From NCBI GenBank assembly GCA_950295325.1, contig OX485803.1, forward strand, positions 67,285,554-67,349,553: 64,000 nt of DNA, read 5' to 3'. This DNA comes from Polytrichum commune. Lineage: Eukaryota > Streptophyta > Polytrichopsida > Polytrichales > Polytrichaceae. Below, in pieces: positions 44,942 to 55,819 of this stretch; within the stretch, counting starts at the first letter, position 1, and the number at the start of each line of letters is the position of its first letter. The translations under genes and the position numbers were made by a program. A model generated the notes under the pieces. It searched no databases. It was not told the DNA's origin and was given only the letters and a program-made list of their open reading frames with translations.

Positions 44942-45599
44942 CCAAGGGGTGGACTCTTCACACCACATACGAACTAGCATGAGTGTAAGAAGGGGTATTA
45001 TTTGTGGCAATAGCGTACATAGTATACATAAGGGTGAGGTGTTATTTATCTCAAGTGTGTACACTCGAAAAGGCTACTAAGAATCTTGATGTAAAGGTAG
45101 ATGTACAAAAGGGGGGCTTTAGGGTTTAGAGGAAAAACTAACAATGGAGGTGCTAGTTTCATCCAATTCACATTTTCATCCATTATCGTCATATAGTATT
45201 AGTCCTCAATGACTACCCTATCCGTTATTGTTAGGGTTTGCATTTGGGTTCTAGGTTTTTCGAAACTAAAGGATCTTGTCTTTGTTTGTTTGATGCAATC
45301 ATTGAGTTACATCTTATGAATGAAAAGATGTTCAATGACTTTCTCATTAGCAAGTGAAAGTGAATTTTATATGTAATTAAGGCTTATATGTTATCATGAT
45401 TTATGTTTAGTGTATGTAGTGGAGGTATTTATCACGTTAAATTGAAAATCTTAGTACAAATACTTCAATCCATTTTCCAACATGACGTCAATACATATGC
45501 ATTTGTTATTTCTCTATAAACTTATTGTATATATGAGGTTTAATTTCATAGTGACCCATGCACATCATTTAGGTTTCCAATGAAGAGTCCACACCCCAA
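44942..45599. mobile_element. Mutator-like 0.65-kb element, copy 3, with 10-bp duplication
   Basis: Exact direct repeat GCTACATGAC at 44932-44941 and 45600-45609. Termini CCAAGGGGTGGACTCTTCA and, in reverse complement, TTGGGGTGTGGACTCTTCA form a short inverted repeat. Non-autonomous, 658 bp. A 9-10 bp duplication is typical of Mutator-like elements. The 132-codon frame at 44682-45080 crosses the left border and is therefore not a gene. Confidence 0.85.
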
Positions 45600-45769
45600 G
45601 CTACATGACAAGTCACTCTAATAAGCATGACACACCAAAATTAGATGCTTAGTGCACTCATTTTGAGAGATATATGAGTTTACTTATACTTACATTTACA
45701 TTTTTCGGATTTTTGGAATAGGAGCCATAGTAGCAGAGGAAAAAATATAAAATTGAAATATTCTATTAG

Positions 45770-46130
45770 TCAGTAGGTTCAATTAACCATGTGAACCACG
45801 GGTAGGAAGTGTCACTGACATGTGAACTTGAACTAACATGTAGATATCCACCCATAGTGATTGGAAAATGCAATAAAATGGCTCTCAAGTAAATTTGTCA
45901 CTTAGATGCTTTATAATGGAAGACAATTGTGTGCAAAGGTAAAGGAGAACACCCTTCTTCAAGTGGGCTTCTCCTTTGCACTTGTGTGATCTTCAAGTTT
46001 ACACTTGAGCCATACTTTGGTATGAGAATACTTTACTTTTGCCACAATGTGGATCACTTGTTTGTTAATTTAGTATGATTCTCTTTGGCAAGCCGGGAAG
46101 AGCAATACAAGCCATAATGAATAGGGGACC
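45770..46130. repeat. Dispersed repeat shared with 54.1-54.5 kb
   Basis: Blocks GGTTCAATT-ACCATGTGAA, TAGTGATTGG-AAAATG, CTCAAGTAA, CTTAGATG, CAATTGTG, TTCTCCTTTGCACT and TGAATA-GGGGAC occur in the same order and orientation at 54078-54465. The left copy ends close to the Harbinger-like element. Confidence 0.75.
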
Positions 46131-46631
46131 AACAAAACAAGATGGAGGGCTTGAGTTTGCAGGATAATCACTCAACTTAGGGGCGGTTTACACTATGGAC
46201 CATGAAGTTGGACCAGGGCTCTGCAAGGCAGCTGATTGGCTGTTGAAGTTCTCCCGGGACAACTTCGGTTTACACAAAGGAAAAAATGGCAGAGGGACCA
46301 TGGAGGTCGAGGTCCCCAAAATAGAAATTTTAAGGCCTAATAAATGCACTGACATGGTCCAACGGGTTTTGCGTTGAGAGAGGCAAGAGAGGTGGTCTGG
46401 TAGGAAAAAGCAAGGGCCCATGTCAAAGAAATACCATTTCAATAAATTTTTAATGAATCTACCTTTTAAGCACCTTAATTATACCATAGCCCATGAGACA
46501 TACCAGCACTACCTTGCCCTACCCCTTAAACCGGCTCACACGTGTTTCTCCAAACAACGCGGGACATCTAGAACTCAAGAATTCAAGTGCAAATTTGTTT
46601 TTTTGTTCTACCAAATGTAATGTTTGGAAAT

Positions 46632-46700
46632 TTGGGGCTTGTAATATACCGTTGGAAAGGTCTTGAAAATACTTTTCCAACGGTATATTACACACCCCAA
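46632..46700. repeat. 30-bp hairpin inside Harbinger-like element 1
   Basis: TTGGGGCTTGTAATATACCG and onward pairs with the segment ending ACACCCCAA, with a loop of about 9 bases and one or two mismatches. Confidence 0.8.
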
Positions 46701-47224
46701 TATTCTTACAAAATGCAGTTGCAAAACAAAAAACAAAAATCTGTAGTGGTTTAGTGATTGTAGATCAGGGTAGTCAAAAGAAGTGCAATGGGAAATCTTC
46801 TAACATTAATTATCAAAGAATTGAAAATTAGTGTTGAGCAAGGTAGGGTGGTAAAAACATTAAATATAATCAAACACTAAATATCCTATTTAGTGTAGTG
46901 ACAACACAAGGTACATGTCACAAGTAAATTACATTGAGCATGTACAAATTAAATTGCTCATTTTATTTTATTTAAAAAAAATTGTTGTGAGAAGATTTGC
47001 AAGCCACATCTTCGACACATTTAACAAGAAGTGAAGACAAGTGAAGCCCAAGAGAAGACAAGGAATGATCAAACTTAATTTTTTTTCAAAATTGCCCTTT
47101 TTGGGCATGTATTAAAAAAATCAGCACCTCCACTTTTTGGTGCATGGTCATTCTTCATGGTCCACATTCGGTTTACACCTAGTGAAGGGCCCATGAACCA
47201 TGAAAACTAATATTTTAGTAACTT

Positions 47225-47283
47225 GGACCATGGAAGTCGTCCCACGCAAAATAGGCCTCTTACGTGGGACGACTTCATGGTCC
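47225..47283. repeat. 21-bp hairpin overlapping the right terminal repeat
   Basis: GGACCATGGAAGTCGTCCC pairs with GGGACGACTTCATGGTCC. The right arm is the inner half of the element terminus, so the terminus is present three times (left end, right end, internal). Confidence 0.75.
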
Positions 47284-47334
47284 ATAGTGTAAACCGCCCC
47301 TTAGTAGGCTACTGGCTGTGAATGCATGATGAAC

Positions 47335-47520
47335 AAAGCAGTGTTCGGGGAGGTTTTGGGGGCATAATTGGTCAAAACCCTAATGATTCCAACCCGTTCC
47401 ATGTTGTGAGTTTTGGATTTTTCTTTGTTAATTTGAGGTGTATTCGATCGATGGGTAATTTCAACTGGGTATTTCTCAAACTCAACCAGCTCATTTGTTA
47501 CCAAGGGAGCACGGTCATTT
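47335..47520 (+). repeat. AACCGGTT family, plus copy
   Basis: CAGTGTTCGGGGAGGTTTT, GGCATAATTGGTCAA, CCAACCCGTTCCATGTTG, TTTCTCAAACTCAACCAG and CTCATTTGTTACCA follow the family order, extending it upstream to the CAGTGT-CGGGGAG block also seen at 17418 and 34820. Confidence 0.65.
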
Positions 47521-48113
47521 GCAACAAAGCACTCACAAAGCGCTCATGAACTGTTCACCAACCAAGTATGAGCATAGTTCTAAAAGTACACTAACCCCAG
47601 AACGGAAATTCTTTGTCATCACGAATCAGTTGTTACCTGCTCATGATTTCGAAGCTCAGGCTTCAAGAACTCAATGGCCTGCACAAAACCCCAGCTGAAT
47701 CATTGCCAGTTCGTTTGTCTTTCTTCACCTACGTTAGCATGCATGTGCCATTCTGGTGAAACTCGTCGACACTTTGTCTCCTGGAGGAACAGCTCATAAA
47801 CTACACTAAATTGTCGTATTCGTGTGGGCCACAATAATTCTATACGTCGATCTCCAGTTTAGAATTAGTGCGGTCCGTGTTAATTAGTTTTTGTAGGAAA
47901 TTGGTGTGGGTTGTTATCTTGTTTCATGCTAATTTTTGTCCTTGAATTAAATAATACTCAACCACATGATGTAAGTCAGGCATGGGTTCTTGAACCCACT
48001 TTATATCCACCCTGACTAGACAATTAAAGCCGCCCACATAATTCATGCAAAATCGTGAGCCTACAATCAGAAAAAATAAAATACAAGTGATGTTGTGAAA
48101 GGTGGATACACTC

Positions 48114-48144
<31 letters not shown>

Positions 48145-48474
48145 TGTGTGTGTGGGTGGTTGGGGGGTCCACCTGTGGCACCCAACTGCTATCTACCATA
48201 GCACTTATCTCCCAATTAGTTAGATTCATGGCATAGTAGCCAAGTTTTGCATGCCTTTGCTCAGGTCATAACACTAGAGGTGAATATTATATAAGAGCAA
48301 TTGACCAGGTTTAATGTAATTGGCATGACTTATTGATTGATTCCATTTGTTTGTTATTCATCATGTTCCAACATTTGCATGATGCTTCAACACATAAGCC
48401 TAGTTTTTCGACGGTTGCCCGATGATTGCGGCAAATAGATTGGCTATTTGGTGTTGGACTAAGGGTGACACTAA
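47521..48474. other. No gene; purine-pyrimidine run
   Basis: Contains the AGTGTGGGCC cluster (47800-47930) and an alternating CG/CA then TG run at about 48115-48157, which could adopt Z-DNA. No gene was found. Confidence 0.5.
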
Positions 48475-49404
48475 GGGCCGGTTTACACTACGGTGGAGAA
48501 GTCCACCGGTCATGAAAAAAAGGGCGTTTCTCAATTGTGATTGGTCGAAAATGCAACTCTTGACCGGTGGGTGTTTACACTAGGTGAAGAAAACAATGGT
48601 GGTGAACTTTTCTCATGGATGATAAAACGACATGGCCGCCTACATGGCGGCACTTTTTGGAGTTGGGCTTCTCTGGAGGAGGAGTTTCTTGTCCGGCCTC
48701 AAGAGGCCGGACAAGAAACTCTTCCTCCGGAGAAGCCCAACTCAATAAAAAATTAATTTTCAAAAACAGATTTGGACCGTAGATTTCAAATTTGGTTTTT
48801 TTCAAAACCTAAGGTGTTGGCAAGCTTCTCTCTCTCTCTCTCTCTCTCTCTTTGCTGTAGTAGCTCCTTGGCGATTTTTTTTTGTGCAATTTTTGTATCA
48901 AAGATAAGAAGAGAGAAATTGATGAGGATGATTAAGAGGAGAGCATGTCTTAAATAATACCAAAGAGTAGTGCTTTGTCCAATGTGTATGGGTTTTCTCC
49001 TCTTCATTCTTAAACACCCAAGGAGACATTTATTTCCTACATGGGCCAAACTTGACAATTGGCAATTTGGCAATTTTCATTATCTTTTGAATAAAATTGA
49101 ACATTATATTACACAATTCTTATGAACACAATTCTTGTTGAAATCTTTTGATACGATGTGAATGTAGAGAATTATGGTTTTTTATCACAAAAAATCTTCA
49201 CCATTAGGTGGACTTCTCCGGTGGACTTCTCCGCTAAACTTCTCCTCTAGGTGTTTAGACTTCAACTGGTCAAGACTCCTTAAGAAATATTTTATTGCCT
49301 TTAATTCTTCTCCGGCACATCCACCATTTGCCTCATATAACCATGTCTTGGCCAAGCATTCTTGACCGACCGGAGGCCTTCTCCACCGTAGTGTAAACCG
49401 GCCC
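48475..49404. mobile_element. PIF/Harbinger-like element 2, 930 bp
   Basis: TAA flanks both ends (48472-48474 and 49405-49407). The terminal inverted repeat of 27 bp begins GGGCCGGTTTACACTACGG and is identical at both ends. Inside are an 82-bp near-perfect hairpin (48660-48743) and a (TC)n run (about 48825-48851). No transposase. Confidence 0.9.
48660..48743. repeat. 41-bp near-perfect hairpin with 2-base loop
   Basis: The left arm 48660-48700 (starting GAGTTGGGCTTCTC) pairs with 48703-48743. There are 39 matches of 41 and a loop AA. It lies inside Harbinger-like element 2. A transcript across it would make long double-stranded RNA. Confidence 0.9.
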
Positions 49405-50700
49405 TAAGCCATCAACTTTGAGCCTTTGACTCTGCTAGGGCAACACCAAGGTAGCAATGTTAATGTAACAATACAACTACCAACATTCTAAGGTAGCAAT
49501 GCCATAAGGTTCCATTGCCAAGGTGTCAACGTTGAGGTAACTACATCGCACAAACAATGTCGATATCATGTGAATAACTTTTATGTAGAGGAGGATGCCA
49601 ATATGCATGGATATTCATCTTTGAAGTTGTTTACACTGGGGCACACCAACAATCAAACAAATATTTGACATTGCCCTCATTGCTTGAAACAAAGTTGGAG
49701 ACTTCACCAAGGTTGGAAAAAGGGCGAAGAGCAAGGCTTCACACTTGTAAGGAGAGACCCAAAAGCCAATGTTGAGTGTGCATGCATGGTTGTCAAACCC
49801 ACATGTTAATGAAATAAAATGACCCACATGAAAGGGCCATAAACAACACCCATGGCATGGGCCTTGCCCTAATGATGTCTACCTAGTCCCTACACATTCT
49901 ACCTTAGGAAGTGGAAAATATAGAAGGAGGCCTCGTACGGTCCTAAACAATTTGATTGTTGGAACATGGAGTTGAAGAATTCATCAGGCTAGCAGTTTTA
50001 GATTAAAGAAGAATACTTGCGAGATATTTGCAATAAGAGTTCGTATGCTCTTAGGATCTCCAATCAAAGTGCAAGAGTTTGTGATTTGTGGAGGTGATTG
50101 TGTGGGAGGATCATTCTAAGGTTTGCATGTGCTTGTACTAGCACTAGCATGTTTCTTTGGTGGATTTGCTCATAGAATTGAGTCAATCAAAAAGTTCCAA
50201 TTTTGGAATATTTCCATCAAAGACAGGTAATCCACCACCTTCCCATCTTGCAACTGAAGTTCACATATTGAGTTCACATATATGCATGCAGTTGCTCAAA
50301 ATTATAATGTTGCATTGAATTTGAGCTATATATTATCAACATTGATTAACGACCTTATATGTACTAAGTGAGCACGAATTGGGTGATCAAGAACTCATAA
50401 TCTGAATTGAATTAGTTAATTGACCACATGCCCACTTTGCACAAGCACACATATTTTAGCCCACATTGCTTGTTTCAAACAATAGTGAACCTTATTTTTC
50501 ACATATTAAATTCCGTACCAACTTACATAGATCTAGATAACATGCATTGTAGTGACTAGTAATAGAACCTCCTGTGGCCAGTGAAAGTCCTTTTCTATGT
50601 TACAATGTCTATTTGATCAACCTTTGTGCAAATCACTTAAACGGTTTAGTTGGATCTGGTTTTTCTTAAGAAGCGGTCTTCCGTGGATCATCTAGCGACA
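49405..50700. other. No gene assigned
   Basis: A few GGTAGCAATG and CCAAGGT repeats at 49445-49540, otherwise AT-rich without features. Confidence 0.45.
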
Positions 50701-50953
50701 ACGGATTGATCTGGTTTTTAACAACCTGCAATGGCCCATGGAGAAAACATGTCAAGTCATTTGGGATGCCTTGCAGGATTATGGGTGGATTGAATGGAAA
50801 AGGACGCTCATGGATTTGGAAAAAGCCCCAGATGTGGCCTACCATGACATTATTAACAAATTTGGTTTAACTTGGGGAGTCAAGCGCCTAATTATGACCG
50901 GGAGTAACTTAGTTGTTTGTGAGCCCAAAATGGTGCCCACATGTGGTGATTAA
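50693..50953 (+). CDS. Hypothetical protein fragment, about 86 codons
   Basis: The open frame begins after a TAG near 50693, has ATG at 50738 and ends at TGA-independent stop TAA 50951-50953. The composition is protein-like, with DYGWIEWKRTLMDLEKAP and three Trp in the first half. No domain recognised. Upstream and downstream frames are closed, so it is likely an exon or a relic. Confidence 0.3.
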
Positions 50954-51280
50954 CTCTTCGAAACCAATTTTAGTTTGACTTTGATGTGTTATGATTATTC
51001 ACAAAACATAAAAAGAGTGAAGTGTGGTTTGGATTTAAGTTTAGGCTTTAGAATGTGTTGTGTGATTATTTCAAGGTTGAATTCAATAAGAGTATGCCTT
51101 GATAATGTGAGTAGGGGGTAAGGTGAAGCAAGGTGAGCTCCGCGGGTTAAATGCCCACTTTTGGATCCACCTTGGTAGTTTAGGAAGAAGGAAGCTTGGT
51201 GGATGGGGATTAGTCCCTACTATGGAGGAGAAGGTTAAAGGATTGTGATTGGGGGTGCTAATCCTCTCACCCTATCCTCA

Positions 51281-51350
51281 CCTCTCTCTCCCTCTCTCCC
51301 TCTCTCCCTCTTTGCTACTTAAGGTGTTTTCTCTCTCATTTTCCTCTCTC
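51281..51350. repeat. CTCTCCCTCTCC pyrimidine tract
   Basis: CT-rich tract with CTCTCTCCCTCTCCCT repeats. A second CT run lies at about 51438-51460. Such tracts are common in plant 5' untranslated regions, but no coding sequence follows. Confidence 0.75.
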
Positions 51351-51643
51351 TCCATCAAGCGCTCTCAAGAGAGCAAGCTCTTAAAGAGCTTGAGCCATGT
51401 GTGTGGATTGTTAGTTTCTAGTGAAGTTAGTTAGTTAAGCTCTCTCTCTCACCTCTCACACTTGGGATAAGCTCTTAGCATTAGACATAATGTTAGGGAT
51501 TAGGTAGTTAAACATTTAGAATTAAGAGGTTAGAATTAGTTGGTTAGTTGGAAGATTATCTTGAGTTTAGTGGAAGTCTTCATTAGTGGTGTGGGGTGAC
51601 TAGTTTAATATTTAGACGGTTGCTGGTTTACTGGGCTGCATTC

Positions 51644-52137
51644 GGCTGCAGCAGCCGAGAGCTAAATTTCTGAGCTACATTAAGCTGCTGGTTTACTGGT
51701 TTGCATTAGGCTGCAGCAGCCAATAGCTGAATTTCTGAGCTTCATTAAGCTGCTGGTTACTGGTTGCATTAGGCTGCAGCAGCTGGGAGCTGAATTTCCA
51801 AGCTACATTAAGCTGCTGGTTTCTGGTTGCATTAGGCTGCAGTAGCCGAGAGCTAAATTTCTGAGCTACATTAAGCTGCTGGTTTACTGGTTTGCATTAG
51901 GCTGCAGCAGCCAATAGCTGAATCTTTGAGCTTCATTAAGTTGTTGGTTTCTGGTTGCATTAGGCTGCAGCAGCCGGGAGCTGAATTTCCAAGCTACATT
52001 AAGTTGTTGGTTTCTAGTTGCATTAGGCTGCAGCAGCGTGGAGCTGAATTTCTGAGCTTCATTAAGCTGCTGGTTTCTGGTTGCATTAGGCTGCAGCAGC
52101 TGGAGCTGAATTTCTGAGCTACATTAAGATGGGTTAC
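51644..52137. repeat. 63-bp tandem array, 8 units, with higher-order period
   Basis: GGCTGCAGCAGCC-type starts at 51644, 51709, 51772, 51835, 51900, 51963, 52026 and 52089 (periods 65, 63, 63, 65, 63, 63, 63). Units 1-3 and 4-6 correspond one to one: CGAGAGCTAAA, CAATAGCTGA and GGAGCTGAATTTCC variants in the same order. So a 191-bp trimer was duplicated. 63 is 21 codons and units 6-8 read open, but units 1 and 4 are 65 long and break the frame. Confidence 0.93.
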
Positions 52138-53249
52138 TGGGCTACATACTGGAAGTTGGTTGGGTTATTAGCCTATACACATGAAGCTACAGTGGGTGGT
52201 TAATTAGTGGAAGTAAGCAAGGAGGAAATTACTCATTAACTAATGGGTACTAGTCGCAAGTAAGATAGCCTAGTAGGTAGACAACTTAGTTAGCTCATAG
52301 ATAAGTAGCTAGTCACCTTAGGCTTGCTTGGCATGTGTGGCCTTCACTGGCAAAGTGTACCTACTATGGGGTATAGAGAATAGCGTTTTTCAACGCTTGC
52401 AACCTCTATATTAAATAAAGCACGTGTACAAGTGATGGAGAATGTTAACCCCTCTCGCGATGGTCAATACAAGGGGAGTAAGATCAAGGGTGCTAGGGGA
52501 CTCTCTTTAAGGGCATGCGTGGCCAAGGCCGCGGGTTGGACCCTTGAGAAATCATACTCCACCGCACGCCAAGAGATTCAAAATAATGTAACAAGTTGAG
52601 TTAAGATAAAGTGAGTACCTTGGGCCTTAGAGCCACATAGCAATTCACCTTATGATGATATGAAGTGAATGTGATTCTCAAAACCATCACCCGGACTAGG
52701 ACGCTTAAGGGTGGTGGGTTTGGCCTCACATTGTTACATGGAAGGATAGACCATAGATGAGCATTATTTCTTGTGTTCCACTCAGGTTGCGCTGGTTCGG
52801 CCGGGTTGGTTGTATTTTGGGTTCTTTCTGCAATTGAATTTTTAAAAAGGAAAAGAAAAGAGAGAGTAATAGAGCCTCTTGTCATACATCACAAAACTCC
52901 CATAAAATCAAAATATGTTACATGCATAACATTATTCAGCTGCTATCAACCGTTCAAATAGAATGACTTCATTGTGAATTTACGTGCAATGTAACAATGT
53001 GAGAGGGAATTGTTTTCCCAGTTCTTGAGTAAACATAATGGGCCCACAAGCATGCCGCCGGTGACCAGGTGCGGCGCCCTGGGTGGGCCCGGCGATGGGC
53101 ATACCTTTTCTCGCAAATGGCATGTGGTAGGTCGGAATCGGCCCGCAGAAGAGGCCACGTCTCCAAAAGTGCAGCAGGTACCTACCCACCGGGGTAGGTC
53201 GCTAGACGAAGAGGTAGGTTGCAACCACGTCTGCGCATGTCGTTAATGC
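52138..53249. other. No gene; possible transcript end signals
   Basis: A small hairpin GCGTTTTTCAACGC at about 52385 is followed by AATAAA near 52412. Together with the CT tract and array upstream this could be a non-coding transcript or LTR-like unit, but no borders were found. GC content is high at 53040-53220. Confidence 0.3.
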
Positions 53250-53783
53250 TTGCGACAGGGTCGAAGAATGTGCAATCACGGTCAACAATTTCTTTCGAAT
53301 TGCGCCCACAGCAGTTTTCCATTGCGGCTGAGGATGTTACGAATGCATTTACCGCGACTTTTCTCACTATTCTTCAGATCGTACTTTGAAACTTTGAATC
53401 GCATGCGTCCGGAGGTCCTGTATCGGAGTTTTCAGACTTGCATCCCGAAAATCCGATTCATTGCATGTGAGTGCAAAGTTAGATATGTTTGTTTTTCGCA
53501 TTCACGTATGTCATTTCAGTTCTGTGTGAAACCTTTGAATTTGGTTATGGGTTTTCATGCGACGTTGGGGTTCGGTATTTCATTTTTCTGTTGGTTTCCT
53601 TTGATTTCGGGCACAATTTCGAGTTTAATCGAACTGGAATGCAAGCTGCTTGGGCCATGGGCTTATTGTGCATCATGGAATCATCGTGACGGGACCTGGC
53701 ATCCGACAATGACCAATTCTATCAAAGGAGGGTTCCAAAATTCGCGGAGGAGCGAGGCTGTTGAAGTTGTGAATGCTTGTTGA
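53250..53783 (+). CDS. Longest open frame, 177 codons, unknown
   Basis: No recognisable domain. Residues about 95-130 are hydrophobic enough for one or two membrane segments. No supporting splice or promoter signal was found. Frames of this length are rare by chance but not excluded over 64 kb in six frames. Confidence 0.2.
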   Translation: MRQGRRMCNHGQQFLSNCAHSSFPLRLRMLRMHLPRLFSLFFRSYFETLNRMRPEVLYRSFQTCIPKIRFIACECKVRYVCFSHSRMSFQFCVKPLNLVMGFHATLGFGISFFCWFPLISGTISSLIELECKLLGPWAYCASWNHRDGTWHPTMTNSIKGGFQNSRRSEAVEVVNAC

Positions 53784-54077
53784 CGAGGTGGGGCGGGGTG
53801 GTGGTTAATTTCACCCGAAACCAAAGGGCATGTTCACTGAGCAACATTCAGATGGCCTGATCCTGTCAACCTGAGTCTTGTATGCTTGTAGTGAAAGCTC
53901 TCTAAATGATGCGATAATAAACTCCTCAAAAGTTTTCCTTCGACATTCCTTCAAACTTTCAAGAATATAATGTCACATAAAAAGGTTGAAGCATTTAAAC
54001 ACACAGGGGTCCCAATGTAAGATGGGGTCGTTTCTTGAATGGGGGAACTAGAAGTGAAGGAAAAATCTCTTCTTCGT

Positions 54078-54465
54078 TGTTGGTTCAATTTACCATGTGA
54101 ATCATAGGGCGATAGTGCCACTTGCAGGCGAATTTGGACCAACATAAGGACAGTTGCTTATAGCGATTGGGGAAAATGACTCCCAAGTAAGTTAATCACC
54201 TGCAACACTTAGATGTTTGACAAATCAAAGGCAATTGTGCGCATACATACAAGAAAATAACTTTTCTCATGAGGACTTCTCCTTTGCACTGTTGCAACCA
54301 TCGTAAGTTTACAATCACACTGTGTGGTTGGGATATAGTTCACTTTTGTCATGATATGGATCCGTTGTTTGCTTTTCCTTTTCTATTTTCCTTTTGCTGA
54401 ATCTTTTTGGCATGAAAGAGGGGAAACGAATGCTAATGAATAAAGTCTCAATAGGGGACTACCTA
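54078..54465. repeat. Dispersed repeat shared with 45.8-46.1 kb
   Basis: Partner of 45770-46130, same orientation, with many substitutions and short insertions. The two copies lie about 8.3 kb apart. Confidence 0.75.
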
Positions 54466-54936
54466 CCAACATTTACTTGGACACACCAAATGATGACGTC
54501 TTTGCACAAGTATTGGTTCACAACAACCTACCATGAGGCATGCGGCATGCGGCAAAACATACTCCTCCCAAAGTTGTTGTTAGTTCTTTCACAATCACGT
54601 CCTACTAGATTGAATCAGAGTCTATGACCCCAATTTAGGGATCAATTTGACTTCAAATAGAAATCCCCATGCTATACAATGGTTTTTGTGCATTTTCACT
54701 CTCCCCCCATCATAAGGTAGACGTATCTAAAATGAACACAACAATCATTTGGACACCACTATTTGAGTGGTATGTGGTTAGATGTGGATCTAAAATCTGG
54801 CACCAAAAAGACATGTGTTTGAAAGAGACTAGACTACTTGCTCAAAATGTGCTAACTAGTCTAGGCTCTTTAGTCAACATGATTAAGAGGGACCTATTGT
54901 GGCACGCAAAACCAATACAATGTTTGCTCATGCTTA

Positions 54937-55464
54937 GGGCAGGTTTAGACTTGGAGTCAAGGCTCAAAAATGGGTTGGGGTGAAAGAAATCCACTCCTCT
55001 CATTGGTAGAGAGGTTGGGACTCGCCTCTTCAAGTTTACACCATGAGTTGGGGCCAATTAACAAATAAATTACTTTATTCATCATGACAATGGCCTCAAG
55101 CCTTGGAAAAGAGAGCTCCCAACCTTGTGGACTCTTTCCCTCTAGTTGAGGTCATTGTCAGAGCTTTTATTTGCTTGTAGTAGTTTATTCTTTGAGCATT
55201 GAATAGGAGGGGAGAAATTCTAAATTTGTTATACTTTAATCATTATCCATAGAATAGTTCATGAGTACGTTGGAACCTCTCATAACCTTCTCATAATTGC
55301 AGCCTCCAAATGGCCCCAACCCCACCTAAATAGGTTTACACATGAAAGCAATGAATGGAGTTAGGTTACTTTCTTATTAATGGCCTTGGGGGCCCATTTG
55401 CATGCCACATGGGACATATTGGCCTTCGTTCACAATGGCCTTGGCCCCAAGTCTAAACATGCCC
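54937..55464. mobile_element. PIF/Harbinger-like element 3, 528 bp
   Basis: TTA flanks both ends (54934-54936 and 55465-55467). Terminal inverted repeat of 27 bp with three mismatches: GGGCAGGTTTAGACTTGG on the left, GGGCATGTTTAGACTTGG on the right in reverse complement. The interior repeats GGTTTACAC and TTGGGGCC motifs. No transposase. Confidence 0.88.
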
Positions 55465-55819
55465 TTAGTATAATCTGAAATATCTAATGCATTAATGAGA
55501 ATTTAGAGCGTCATCAAGAGTAGATGATAGGTGTCCAAGTGTCTACTAATGCATGGAAATTTTAATGAAAAATCTGCAAAGATGGTTGAGATTTTTATTT
55601 TTAAAAGAGAGTCTCTCACCGACTCACTCTTGTTCTTGCATCTTTACACCTCCATTCTTCCATATATTGACAATGTAGTAGGGAGTTCCATTTCAGTAAT
55701 GAGTGTTCTAAGTAGCAAGAATATCTCTTCTCCTTCTCAAGTAGTACATTGCAATTTAGTTGTGCCATACTATGACAAGGTCATTGTCTTATGAAAAGTA
55801 ATATAGTGTAGTATCATTG

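Larger units (their letters stand above)
46180..47300. mobile_element. PIF/Harbinger-like element 1, 1121 bp
   Basis: TTA flanks both ends (46177-46179 and 47301-47303), the usual Harbinger target. The terminal inverted repeat of about 29 bp starts GGGGCGGTTTACACTATGGA. The interior has two strong hairpins (46632-46700 and 47225-47283), a subterminal GGTTTACACCTAGTGAAGGG block, and no transposase frame. Confidence 0.88.

Noticed and set aside
44682-45080. 132-codon frame
   Set aside because: It crosses the left border and target duplication of a Mutator-like element.
48115-48157. Alternating CG/CA/TG run as a regulatory site
   Set aside because: A simple repeat; no gene lies nearby to regulate.
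53010-53246. Short stretch resembling the start of ribosomal protein eL20 (VVGR, PK pattern)
   Set aside because: Only about 20 residues with a handful of matches, and no continuation in any frame. Too weak to call.
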